Origin: Gari tellinella
Lineage: Eukaryota; Mollusca; Bivalvia; Cardiida; Psammobiidae
Assembly (NCBI GenBank): GCA_922989275.2
Contig: OV277862.1
Span: forward strand, 45,905,786-45,969,785
Direction: 5' to 3'
DNA: 64,000 nucleotides
In this document: in pieces, positions 53,850 through 62,741 of the stretch
How positions within the stretch are numbered: position 1 is the first letter of the stretch
How the letters are laid out: each line of letters opens with the position of its first letter
Made by a program: the position numbers and the translations under genes
The notes under the pieces: model-generated
Told to the model about the DNA's origin: nothing
Seen by the model: the letters and a program-made list of their open reading frames with translations, nothing else
Databases searched by the model: none

Positions 53850-54065
53850 AGACTCTTGGTTTACTGTGATTGGTCGTGTGTTTTCCCAACAAACGCGTTA
53901 GTGCTAAAACAGTTATTTCCATTGCAAACAGTTTGGAGCCAGATCAGACACCGGGTAACCCTGCATCTGATCAGTCTCCAAACTGGTTGCCACTCATGTT
54001 TTAAAAAGATTGTCAATATTTTCAATAACCATTTTATTACATTGCGTTTGCATTCAATGTCGTTT
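53850..54065 (+). mobile_element. Family A MITE, decayed
   Basis: Internal 'acaaacgcgttagtgctaaa' and core 'ggagccagatcagacaccgg' are recognisable; both ends lost. Confidence 0.5.
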
Positions 54066-54096
54066 CACTCTTTCACAGCCAAGTTTTATTGTCTGC

Positions 54097-54348
54097 TTTA
54101 ACCCTTTCCCCAATAGAAGCGACTTTTAGCGCATTATTTTTATTCCTCCGCTGAAGAAAATAGTTCCAAATTATACAGTCATGAATATACTTTATAAGAA
54201 TTATTTTTAGTTTCCTTGCAGATTATAGCTTAAAGCAGGCTGAAAGTAAAGCAGAATGTGCCTTAAGGCACATTCTGCTTTACTTTCAACCTGCTTTAAG
54301 TAGCCACCTTTCTTCAAAACTAGAAATAGGCTATGGGGTAAAGGGTTA
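54097..54348. mobile_element. Family G MITE
   Basis: Ends AACCCTTTCCCCAATAGAAG and 'ggctatggggtaaagggtt'. Perfect AAAGCAGGCTG hairpin at 54231-54300 around GTGCCTTAAGGCAC. Confidence 0.75.
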
Positions 54349-55009
54349 TCCCTCTTACCGCCACAATATTGTCTGCATTGGTAGTGTCGTCTTCAAAAGT
54401 TTTAAATTCAGATTTAGGGCTGTTTTGACTGTTTTGGATGTTTTGAAATGTCGATACTCGTGAATGACAAACAGTTACGAAGTCGTTAGCAGTTGAATAG
54501 GTTAACATAGAAAAAACACAATAAGTATGTTTTGCTTTCGTTTCAATCCTAAATTTTATTGTATGTTTGTGTAATGCATGTGAATATTTGAAATAATATA
54601 TGTTTAAACCAACCTAGAACCCCAATCTTTTTGTGTGTTTTTTTAAATTCTACGCTGAAGAAAATATTTCCAGTCATGACTATGTACCATAGATGATACA
54701 TGTATTGATATATCCATAGCATTGCCTTAAGACGCACTCTGCTTTAGTTTCAACCTACTTTAAGTTGTCCCCTGTCTTCAAAGCGCTAAACAGGCTATGG
54801 GGGTAAAGGGTTAAACAAGAAAGAATAACGTTTTCACCGCTGTAATTGACTACTCGCAGCTGTTTGATCAATGAGGGGCCAGATAGTGATGGTCCAAGGT
54901 AGCTCATATATCTGTCTGTAGTTTAGGGGTGATATTCTAGCCACGATTATTCTATACCCTTAGACAAATTAGCAGGCGCCGTCTGACATTTACAAGACGT
55001 ACAAGGGAT

Positions 55010-55362
55010 AATTCACTGCTGCTTTCTTACAACGGCTCTCTGAACAACGATTCCCTCCTTACAACAAAACTTGCCGCTGTTACCAAAACAAGACAATAAT
55101 GTATCAAGCTTTTACTGCTGCAATATCGTCTGCTTAAAGTTGTCGTCTTCTGTTTTTCTCAAAGTTATATCATGGACATTTTGGACTTTAACGACGAGTG
55201 ACAAACAATTTCAATCCAGATCAAAGGCCGAGATATGCGGCGTCTGATCTGGATTCAAGCTTTTTGCAAACGTAAGCCAAAATCCCTCCCTATAACATCT
55301 CCCTATGAACAACACACACAATGTTTATCTCCCATAGGATGTTGTAGAGAGGCAGCACTGTT
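55010..55362. mobile_element. Family C MITE, moderately decayed
   Basis: 'cttacaacggctctctgaac' to 'gttgtagagaggcagcactg', core at 55205-55268. Confidence 0.6.
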
Positions 55363-55369
55363 TGTTATT

Positions 55370-55810
55370 CTTTCGTCATTACCCCTTTGCCTCTTTCTAG
55401 TTTTGAAGAGAGATGAACACTAAAGTAAGTTGAAAGTAAAGCAGGATGCGCATTAAGCTACATTCTGCTTTACTCTTGAGAAACCTACTCCAAACTGCCA
55501 TTTTCTCGGACATAGAAACTATTTCTTAAGTAGTAGATCTCTATTCATGAATGTATAAAGTGGTGATATGTCCTTCAGCAGTGTTAAAATGACGTATTTT
55601 TGCAGAAATGGGTTACAGTAATGATGTTCAGGTACGATGCTGCTTAATACAGAGCGAAAGTTATCCAGAAGGCCCCATCGATATCCTTTTACATTGCCTG
55701 TTTCCTGCTCTTGGTGGATACATGTGTACATGTGTATATGTGTAATATATGTCTTGGGTACCACGAAAATCATTGAATTTATACCTGAACATTGCATTGA
55801 ACTCTTCCTA
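55370..55810. other. Intron with a decayed AAAGCAG hairpin
   Basis: Hairpin remnant at 55427-55480 ('gttgaaagtaaagcaggatg' with 'cattctgctttactc'). Otherwise unrecognised. Confidence 0.4.
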
Positions 55811-55817
55811 TGTGCTT

Positions 55818-56100
55818 GTTCAAATTCAAATTCAAGTTCAAATTCAAATTCAAATTCTTTATTTCGCTCAGTACATGTTTTCACATGAATACATGAGGTT
55901 AATTGAAGGTGTAATACAAACTAAACAGGTAATAATAGAGAACTTTAACAATTAAGTATTTTAAAGATATTAGCTATACAGGCTCAGGTGGGAGAGCTAC
56001 AATGAAATTTCCAAATAAACCGCCGTTCGCGGCAATGGTTTAAGTTTTGTAAGTTGCAATCAATAGATTTGAAATAGATAAAAATAGATTTATACATCTG
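55818..56100 (-). repeat. 5'-truncated non-LTR element with GAATTT tail
   Basis: On the - strand 'ctgagcgaaataaagaattt' leads into (gaattt)n at 55822-55858, a typical LINE or SINE 3' terminus with short-repeat tail. The body runs right for up to about 240 bp; its upstream limit is not visible. Confidence 0.5.
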
Positions 56101-56182
56101 TAGGGACATAGTGAATTTAACACCACCTTTAGTGTCAGATAAGGCTATTGTTGGAAGATTTCATTACAGAAATACAAGGGTA

Positions 56183-56430
56183 CAGTGGAGAAAACGTTAT
56201 TCTTTCCCAAAAAAATGCGTTTACGCTAAAACTATTATTTTCGCTGCAAACAGTTTGGAGCCAGATCAGACGCCGGGTAACCCGGCGTCTGATCAGGCTC
56301 CAAACTGTTCGCCACCAAGATAAAGATGAATTATCAGAATTGTCAAAAAGTTGTACTTTTCTACGTTTTAGTGTTTTTGCGTTTGCGTACGTTTGCGTTT
56401 AAACGAGAGAGAATAACAGATTCTCCACTG
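56183..56430 (+). mobile_element. Family A MITE, intact
   Basis: TA-flanked with typical ends and core. One extra A in the 'cccaaaaaaatgcgttt' segment compared with other copies. Confidence 0.8.
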
Positions 56431-56539
56431 TAATCTAAGGACACTGCAGTGTGTGTCCATACAGCAGAACAATTCATATCAAATAGCAAACAGTGCAGAT
56501 CCTGTTCTGGCACCAAACTTTTTGTCACTCATATTCAAC

Positions 56540-57036
56540 TTTTTCCTCAGTTTAAAAAGGCATACAAACTAATGTTGCTCTTTTCGCAGAAGAAATATTT
56601 AAAGCAGACGACAATTTAGCAAGATAAGGGTAACTTTGACAAAAGAGCAGACGACAATTTTAAGCAGACGGTGATATTACAGTACTGAAAGCGATAGACA
56701 TACAGTGGAGAATCTGTTATTCTTTCCCAAAAAACGCGTTTACGCTAAAACTATTATTTGCAGTGCAAACAGTTTGGAGCCAGATCAGACGCCGGGTAAC
56801 CCGGCGTCTGATCAGGCTCCATACTGTTTGCCACCAACATAAACAAGAATTATCAGAATTGTCCAAAAGTTGTACTTTTCTACGTTTTAATGCTTTGCGT
56901 TTGCGTACGTTTGCGTTTAAACGGGAAAGAATAACATATTCTCCACTGTAGTTGTCTTGTTTTGGGAATAGTGGCAAGCATTGCTATAAGGAGGACATCG
57001 CTGTTTGCAGGGCCGTTGTAGGGAGGAGTCACTGTA
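56540..57036. mobile_element. Family C MITE remnant split by family A
   Basis: Left part has 'cagacgacaattttaagcag' and right part 'gccgttgtagggaggagtca'. The intact family A copy at 56703-56948 sits between them at a TA. Confidence 0.55.
56703..56948 (+). mobile_element. Family A MITE, intact, nested in family C
   Basis: Both ends read CAGTGGAGAA(T) and ATTCTCCACTG, with TA on each side. Perfect CGCCGGGTAACCCGGCG centre. Confidence 0.85.
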
Positions 57037-57340
57037 CATGAAACTCAACGCAAACGTAAAGGAATAACATCTGTGAAATTACCCTTTTTTTTTTAAAAGT
57101 GTCAATCTATATAAAGTAAGGAACCTGATCAGACGCCGGGTTACCCAATCTGGTCTGGTTACAAACCGTTAATCGTTTCTTACGGTTATAGTTTCTAAAT
57201 GTTTTAGCCTAAACGCGTTTAATTGGGAAAAAACATATTTCCTTAAGGGTTTACAGTGTTCCAACATGTGTTAACTAATTAAGTCGTGTCTGTTAATTGT
57301 GTTCTTGCCCTTCCTTATTCGACAGGGTCTATTTAATCTA

Positions 57341-57585
57341 CAGTGGAGAATCTGTTATTCTTTCCCGTTTAAACGCAAACGTACGCAAACGCAAAACTCT
57401 AAAACGTAGAAAAGTACAACTTTTTGACAATTCTGATAATTCATCTTTATCTTGGTCGCAAACAGTTTTGAGCCTGATCAGACGCCGGGTTACCCGGCGT
57501 CTGATCTGGCTCCAAACTGTTTGCAGTGAAAATAACAGTTTTAGCGTAAACGCGTTTACTGGGAAAGAATAACGTTTTCTCCACT
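57341..57585 (-). mobile_element. Family A MITE, intact, inverted
   Basis: TA-flanked; starts CAGTGGAGAATCTGTTATTC, ends ...AACGTTTTCTCCACTG. Core reads CGCCGGGTTACCCGGCG, the complement of the + copies. Confidence 0.85.
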
Positions 57586-57638
57586 GTAGGAGCAGAGTAC
57601 CGTCACACGCGATAATGGACTGTGAGTTATATACCAGG

Positions 57639-57865
57639 TGCCCGTCTTATATACGAAACGTCGTACGGCAAAAACGGTCAAAACATAAGAATACATATAC
57701 ATCTAATTTCTTATTTCTCCATCTAATCCTATCTTTTTAAATCTCTTTGGAATCGTCTTTTCAAGACGATTCTAAAATGATGTCACGAGACAGGATAAGA
57801 TGGAGAGATAAATAATAATTGAGACTTTTATAATCTTACTAACGACGTTTCGTAAGACGGGTCCC
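57639..57865. mobile_element. Family E MITE, moderately decayed
   Basis: 'gtgcccgtcttatatacgaa' to 'gtttcgtaagacgggtccc', core 'ggaatcgtcttttcaagacg'. Confidence 0.65.
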
Positions 57866-57953
57866 TGCGTGGTCCGATCACGCCCACAAATGGTGAAAAC
57901 GTTAGTATTTTGCTTTAATTACAAAATTAGACTTATCACTAAAGGCAAACGCA

Positions 57954-58202
57954 GGGCTGCCATAACCTGACTTAAAAAGTCCTAATATTTCCAAATTTGC
58001 ATCTTTCAAGTGCGATTTTATCGTACCCTTTCCCCATCGCCTGTTTCTAGTTTTCTTGACACGTGGCTGCTTAAAGCAGGTTGAAAGTAAAGCAGAATGC
58101 GCCTTACTTTCAGCCTGCTTTAAGCTACCATGTACTAGAAAAAAATCCGAATATTTAGGAAAAGCCGAATATTTAGGAAAATCCGGAGAAATGGCAGCCC
58201 TG
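57954..58202. mobile_element. Family F MITE, copy 3
   Basis: Ends AGGGCTGCCATAACC and GAAATGGCAGCCCT, flanked by an exact 8-bp duplication GCAAACGC. The hairpin core has lost part of one arm (58073-58124). Confidence 0.8.
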
Positions 58203-58389
58203 CAAACGCGTCAGGATAATGTTGAAATATGAAACTGAAATTTTCTGATATTGAAAGTGGCTTTTCGGATGCTTGTCTTGTATATCAAAATGATTTGATA
58301 CAAAAAACTTAAGTGTTAAATAACAAAGGACAATAACTCCAACAATACTGAAAACAGGGCTACAGATCTTGTGCACACTTGTTGTCTAT

Positions 58390-58640
58390 ATGTGTTGTTC
58401 GGAGGAAGCTGTTATAGGGCTGAAAATTGGCTTAAATTTGCTAACAGCTTGAATCCAGTTCAGACGCCACGTCACATGCACTTATGTGTTTTCTGTCAAA
58501 CTGTCCAATCTGACTTTGAGAAAAACAGCAGACGACAATTTTAAGCAGACGATATTGGAGCCGTTAAAAGGTAATTGTCTTCTTTGAGTAACAGCGGCAA
58601 GTGTTGTAAGGAGGGAATCGTTGTTCAGAGCACAACTTTC
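58390..58640. mobile_element. Family C MITE, decayed
   Basis: 'tgtgttgttcggaggaagct' to 'gttgtaaggagggaatcgtt'. The core is cut to 'cagcttgaatccagttcaga'. Confidence 0.5.
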
Positions 58641-58668
58641 TACACATTATATGGTACTAACGTTAGCA

Positions 58669-58922
58669 GGGCTGCCATTTCTCCGGATTTTTCCTAAATC
58701 TTCGGATTTATTTTCTAGTACATGGTAGCTTAAAGCAGGCTGAAAGTAAAGCAGAATGCGCCTTTAGGCGCATTCTGCTTTCCTTTCAGCCTGCTTTAAG
58801 CAGTCACGTGTCGACAAAACTAGAAATAGGCGATGGGGAAAAGGTACGATTCGTAAAATCGCACTTGAAAAATGCAAATTTTGAAATCTTAGGATTTTTT
58901 ATGTCAACTTATGGCAGCCCTG
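58669..58922. mobile_element. Family F MITE, copy 4, opposite orientation
   Basis: CAGGGCTGCCATTTCTCC to 'acttatggcagccctg'. 'cgttag' on both sides as a partial duplication. Core at 58733-58800 around GCGCCTTTAGGCGC. Confidence 0.8.
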
Positions 58923-59014
58923 CGTTAGTATATACACTATATAGTCGGTATAGACCCATGTGGTTCAGAGGACCATTATAGGGAGGAGGATCACTGTATG
59001 GAATTTCGACTCAC

Positions 59015-59124
59015 TGTGAAAGCCTGACGTAGTTCTTTCTCCTCGTCCTCCTCCGACTGTTCACTGAGACCTCCCATGTTGGCCATCACCTGGACAAACT
59101 CCTCAAAGCTGAATGTGCCATCAC
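59015..59124 (-). CDS. Calmodulin-like gene, EF2/linker exon
   Basis: Acceptor 'ctttcatcag', donor 'gtgagt'. 110 nt, phase 1 in, 0 out. Encodes GDGTFSFEEFVQVMANMGG and the acidic linker LSEQSEEDEEKELRQAFT. Confidence 0.82.
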
Positions 59125-59735
59125 CTGATGAAAGAATATGTAGATGTAAGCCTATAACAAGAAATATCTTTACCAATATATTCAGCGGAGTGCGTGGTGG
59201 AAGTTATACTATAGATGGGTGTGACAAAACTCAAAGCTAAATGTGCCATTACCTGATCAATAAATATGTAAATGTATAACACTCGTAACATAATCTTTAC
59301 TCGTCATAAAGTTGCACGCACAAATCTCATATATATATACAGTGGATAAAACGTTATTCTTTCCCAATTAACGCGTTTACGCTAAAACTATTATTTTCAC
59401 TGCAAACAGTTTGGAGCCAGATCAGACGCCGGGTAATCCGGCGTCTGATCAGGCTCCAAACTGTTTGCCACCAAGATAAAGATGAAATATCAGAATTGTC
59501 AAAAAGTTTTACTTTTCTACGTTTTGGTGTTTTGCGTTTGCGTACATTTGCGTTTAAAGGGGAAAGAATAACAGATTCTCCACTGTACCAGTATTGTGGA
59601 TGTAAATGTATAACAAGAAATACATGTATCTTTAAAAAAGATAGTCAGCGGAGTGCGTTGTTGAAGTTATACTGTAGATGGGTGTGAAAAACTCCTCAAA
59701 GCTAAATGTGCTGTCTCCTGATAAAAAATATATAT
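59125..59735. repeat. Tandem copies of the exon-intron edge of the EF2 exon
   Basis: The junction sequence 'caaagctgaatgtgccatca' with following intron recurs, decayed, at about 59230-59260 ('caaagctaaatgtgccatta') and 59695-59722 ('caaagctaaatgtgctgtct'). Each is preceded by 'cagcggagtgcgt.gt.gaag'. A family A MITE (59340-59585) separates the second and third. Confidence 0.7.
59340..59585 (+). mobile_element. Family A MITE
   Basis: TA-flanked, starts CAGTGGATAAAACG, one core mismatch (GGTAATCC). Splits the exon-edge repeats. Confidence 0.8.
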
Positions 59736-59759
59736 TGTCAAAGAACTGAGCTTTCTAAA

Positions 59760-59942
59760 CAGGGCTCCAGATAGGAAGGCGTTAACTGAACAAATCCAAC
59801 ATTTTGTCACCCATGACAGCACCAAATCCTATTGGATTACTATTCATTAGAATTGTCTTGAAGAGACGATTATAACAAGTATAGGGTTTAATGCAAAAAT
59901 AAAGATTTTTGTTTTTGAAATACGCCCAATATCTGGAGTCCT
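59760..59942. mobile_element. Family D MITE, decayed
   Basis: CAGGGCTCCAGATAGGAAGG to 'aatatctggagtcctg'. Core 'attagaattgtcttgaagag'. 'tctaaa' flanks both sides. Confidence 0.6.
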
Positions 59943-60013
59943 GTCTAAAGACCTACAACTATTTAACTCATTCAACACCATGGACCTGTTCAAAACAAAA
60001 GCAATATATTTAC

Positions 60014-60079
60014 AAACAGTGTAGACCCAGATCAGAGGGCTCGTATAGGAGCCCTCTGATCTGGGTCTACACTGTTTGC
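60014..60079. repeat. Near-perfect GATC hairpin core, type B
   Basis: 'agtgtagacccagatcagag' pairs exactly with 'ctctgatctgggtctacact' around GGCTCGTATAGGAGCC. Flanks match 10860-10960. Confidence 0.75.
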
Positions 60080-60256
60080 TAATTTGGCGGAATTTTCTAA
60101 TCTTGTTTCTGGCCAACTCTATTAGTTTACTGTGTTTTATTAGGTCTGGCCTGGCCTCTTGAACCATGCTGGTGTCTATTATTGAGACGTAATTTCTTGA
60201 TTTGCTAGAAAGCCAAATGACCCTTTCATCGCCTATGTCGCGAAAATGTGACTTTG

Positions 60257-60322
60257 CAAACAGTTTGGATCCTGATCAGACGTCGCGTTACGCGTCGTCT
60301 GATCAGGATCCAAACTGTTTGA
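60257..60322. repeat. Near-perfect GATC hairpin core
   Basis: 'agtttggatcctgatcagac' pairs with 'gtctgatcaggatccaaact' around a GTCGCGTTACGCGTC loop. Confidence 0.75.
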
Positions 60323-60352
60323 CACTCGTTTCGATATTTCTTACATCACACT

Positions 60353-60604
60353 TAACCCTTTACCTGATAGCATTGTTTCTAGTATTGAAGATATGTGACT
60401 ACTTAAAGCAGGTTGAAAGTAAAGCAGAATGCGCCCTAAGGCGCATTCTGCTTTACTTTCAGCCTGCTTTAAGCTATTTACTGCTATAATAATGAAAGTA
60501 TTAAATATGACACATACTCATTTCGGTATAATTTGGAACTATTTTCTTCAGCGGATGAATAAAATGAATGTACTAAAAGTCGCTTCTATAAGGGAAAGGG
60601 TTAA
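60353..60604. mobile_element. Family G MITE
   Basis: Ends AACCCTTTACCTGATAGC and 'ataagggaaagggtt'. Hairpin at 60403-60474 around GCGCCCTAAGGCGC. Confidence 0.75.
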
Positions 60605-60751
60605 ATCTAACTTTGTATCAATCTTGCAGACAACTATATATTGAAACAGACGACAATAAAGTGGTAAAGGGGGTAAAAACCGCACGATTTACTTTGCGCC
60701 GAAAAGGGTACATGTAAATCAATGATCAGTGCTGGATAAAATGGCTTGGTA

Positions 60752-60997
60752 CAGTGGAGAATCTGTTATTCTTTCCCGTTTAAACGCAAACGTACGCAAA
60801 CGCAAAGCACTAAAACGTTGAAAAGAACAATTTTTGGACAATTCTGATAATTCTTGTTTATCTTGGTGGCAAACAGTTTGGAGCCTGATCAGACGCCGGG
60901 TTACCCGGCGTCTGATCTGGCTCCAAACTGTTTGCACTGCAAATAATAGTTTTAGCGTAAACGCGTTTATTGGGAAAGAATAACAGATTCTCCACTG
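60752..60997 (-). mobile_element. Family A MITE, intact, inverted
   Basis: TA-flanked, both ends present, CGCCGGGTTACCCGGCG core. A decayed copy (about 61003-61215) follows directly, the same adjacent arrangement as at 26203-27049. Confidence 0.8.
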
Positions 60998-61407
60998 TAC
61001 GTTTTTCCTTACAATAAAAATGCGTTTGTGCTATAACAACGTTATCCATTTCAAACATGTTGGAGCCTGATCAAACGCCGAATACTCGGAATCTGATCAC
61101 GGGATCCATACTGTTTGCCACTAAGGTTGAAAGAAATCGTCACAGCATTTGCAAAAAATGTGTTATTTTCCATTTATTGCATTTCATTTCGTTACGATTA
61201 ACGGGGAAGAATAACTACAGTGTTCCATTCTGAACAAACTTTTTCAGGGTGGCTAGATCGCTGAAAATTTATATGTACGCATTGAAAACTAGCTTGAATG
61301 ATATAGATTATTTCTGTTGATCAATGTCATCTTGATGAATGTATTGAATGTGTTACCTCATGGACTTGTTAGTCTAAAGGTGGAAATAAAATCTTATCTT
61401 ATCTTTC

Positions 61408-61752
61408 TATACAGCAACACCAAATGGGAGACAGAGATTGTGTATGTTGTTTGGAAGGAGTTGTTCTAAGAAAGGGGAAATAATATCCTTAGAGTACTGA
61501 GCACGACTTGGCTAACATCTGAAAACAACTTGAATTCAGGTCTGGATTCAAGTTGTTTGCCAGACGGCATTATGAATTTTTTGTCAAACTGTCCAATATG
61601 TTAAAATCAGGAAAAGCAGCAGACGACAATTTTATGCAGACGATATTGCAACAGTGAAACGGTTAGACATATTTGTCTTGGGACACAGTCGCAATCACTG
61701 CTATAAGGAGGGAATCGTTGTTTGGAGGGTCGTTGTAGGGAGGGAGTACTGT
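61408..61752. mobile_element. Family C MITE
   Basis: 'caacaccaaatgggagacag' to 'tcgttgtagggagggagtac', with the core deleted to 'cttgaattcaggtctggatt'. Ends 26 bp from the 61778 splice donor. Confidence 0.55.
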
Positions 61753-61777
61753 ATACTATATTGCATAACGTACTAAC

Positions 61778-61921
61778 CGTCGATATCTATTTCTTTTAGC
61801 ATCATGTTTAACTCGTCTGCTGACGGGAACTGGCCCAAGTTCCGGAGAACGGTTCCCAACTCTTCTGCGGTAATAGAACCATCCCCATCCTTGTCAAACA
61901 GTTTGAATGCTTCCCGCAGCT
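61778..61921 (-). CDS. Calmodulin-like gene, EF1 exon
   Basis: Acceptor 'ttcactttacag', donor 'gttagt'. 144 nt, phase 1 in and out. Encodes [39 protein letters not shown] and the first half of EF2 (MMLKEIDID). Confidence 0.83.
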
Positions 61922-61984
61922 CTGTAAAGTGAAAATATACTTAGTTACATACAAAAGAACCGCGGTGATATTTCCACTTCAAGA

Positions 61985-62250
61985 TTTCATACAGTAGAAT
62001 TCATAAGATCTACTTCACGATTTCTCTTCCAAATTTCCCGATTTCTTATTTTCTTGATTTCTCAGTTGCTCGATTTCTTTTCCAAACCCGACTTCTCAAG
62101 TTCTTGATTTCTCAACTGATCTATATCTATTCCAATTTCTTTACTGCTGAATCTCGATTCCAAATTTCGCGATTTAATTTATCAATTTCTCAAATATTCT
62201 ATTGTTCTTCCAAATTTCCGATTTCCCAATGTATGACTGTTTTTGACGCC
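61985..62250. repeat. Pyrimidine-rich degenerate repeat in intron
   Basis: 'cgatttctc', 'ttccaaattt' and 'ctcgatttct' recur irregularly on the + strand, giving a strong purine/pyrimidine strand bias. Confidence 0.5.
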
Positions 62251-62695
62251 ACAATAACATGTCACGTTAAGATCGTCAACTCTTCTGCTATAAAAACATT
62301 TTGATGATATTTGAAAACAATTTAGATCCTGACCAGACAGACCCTAAAAGAGCTGTCTGGTCGGGTTAGAACTGTGTTCTCATAGGATCTGTCTAACACA
62401 CGTCTGCACGCCATTTGCGCCTAGTGGAATCTTACATATTTATACATTGGATTATGCCATTGTTGGTCTAATAGGTGCCTGGTCTAAAGTTTCATTTTGT
62501 TCTGTTTTATATTGAAATTTCTATCAGCAAACATTGTAGAATCTGGCAATATGCCTGATATCTATTGGATCGTTGGCATAAATGGGTAAAACTTTGACAC
62601 TCATTTTCTTTGGTTCCTTGTGTTAAAACACAAAAAGTTGATACAATGTATGAACCATGTTATAAATATCATAGTAGGATAATGGTAAAAATTAC

Positions 62696-62741
62696 CTCTA
62701 ATTTGGCCCGGAGAGTAGCGGGACAAAATGTCAGCATCAGT
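62696..62741 (-). CDS. Calmodulin-like gene, most 5' exon found
   Basis: Acceptor 'gtcgtttcag', donor 'gtaatttt'. 46 nt encoding TDADILSRYSPGQIR plus a split Glu codon, aligning with the calmodulin N-terminal helix before EF1. It has no ATG, so an initiating exon lies further upstream, in or beyond 62742-64000. Confidence 0.7.

Larger units (their letters stand above)
45883..62741 (-). other. Calmodulin-like EF-hand gene (span)
   Basis: Six exons join without a phase break (46+144+110+91+57+179 nt) into 208 residues plus stop. EF1 loop [12 protein letters not shown] (25-36), EF2 DIDGDGTFSFEE (61-72) and EF4 DIDGDGRIDYDE (139-150) keep the canonical Ca2+ ligands. EF3 DKRGCGYICASD (103-114) has Arg and Cys at ligand positions 3 and 5 and Asp at 12, so it probably binds Ca2+ poorly. 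The central linker is acidic (SEQSEEDEEKE), and a 52-residue low-complexity tail replaces the usual calmodulin C-terminus. Calmodulin itself is about 149 residues. Role inferred: cytosolic Ca2+ sensor with altered C-lobe. Troponin C is less likely given calmodulin-like spacing and sequence. The initiating exon upstream of 62741 was not found. Confidence 0.8.

Noticed and set aside
55519..55884. ORF with a Glu/Phe-rich repeat (EFEFEFELEFEF)
   Set aside because: Encoded by the (gaattt)n tail of a retroelement, so low-complexity chance coding.
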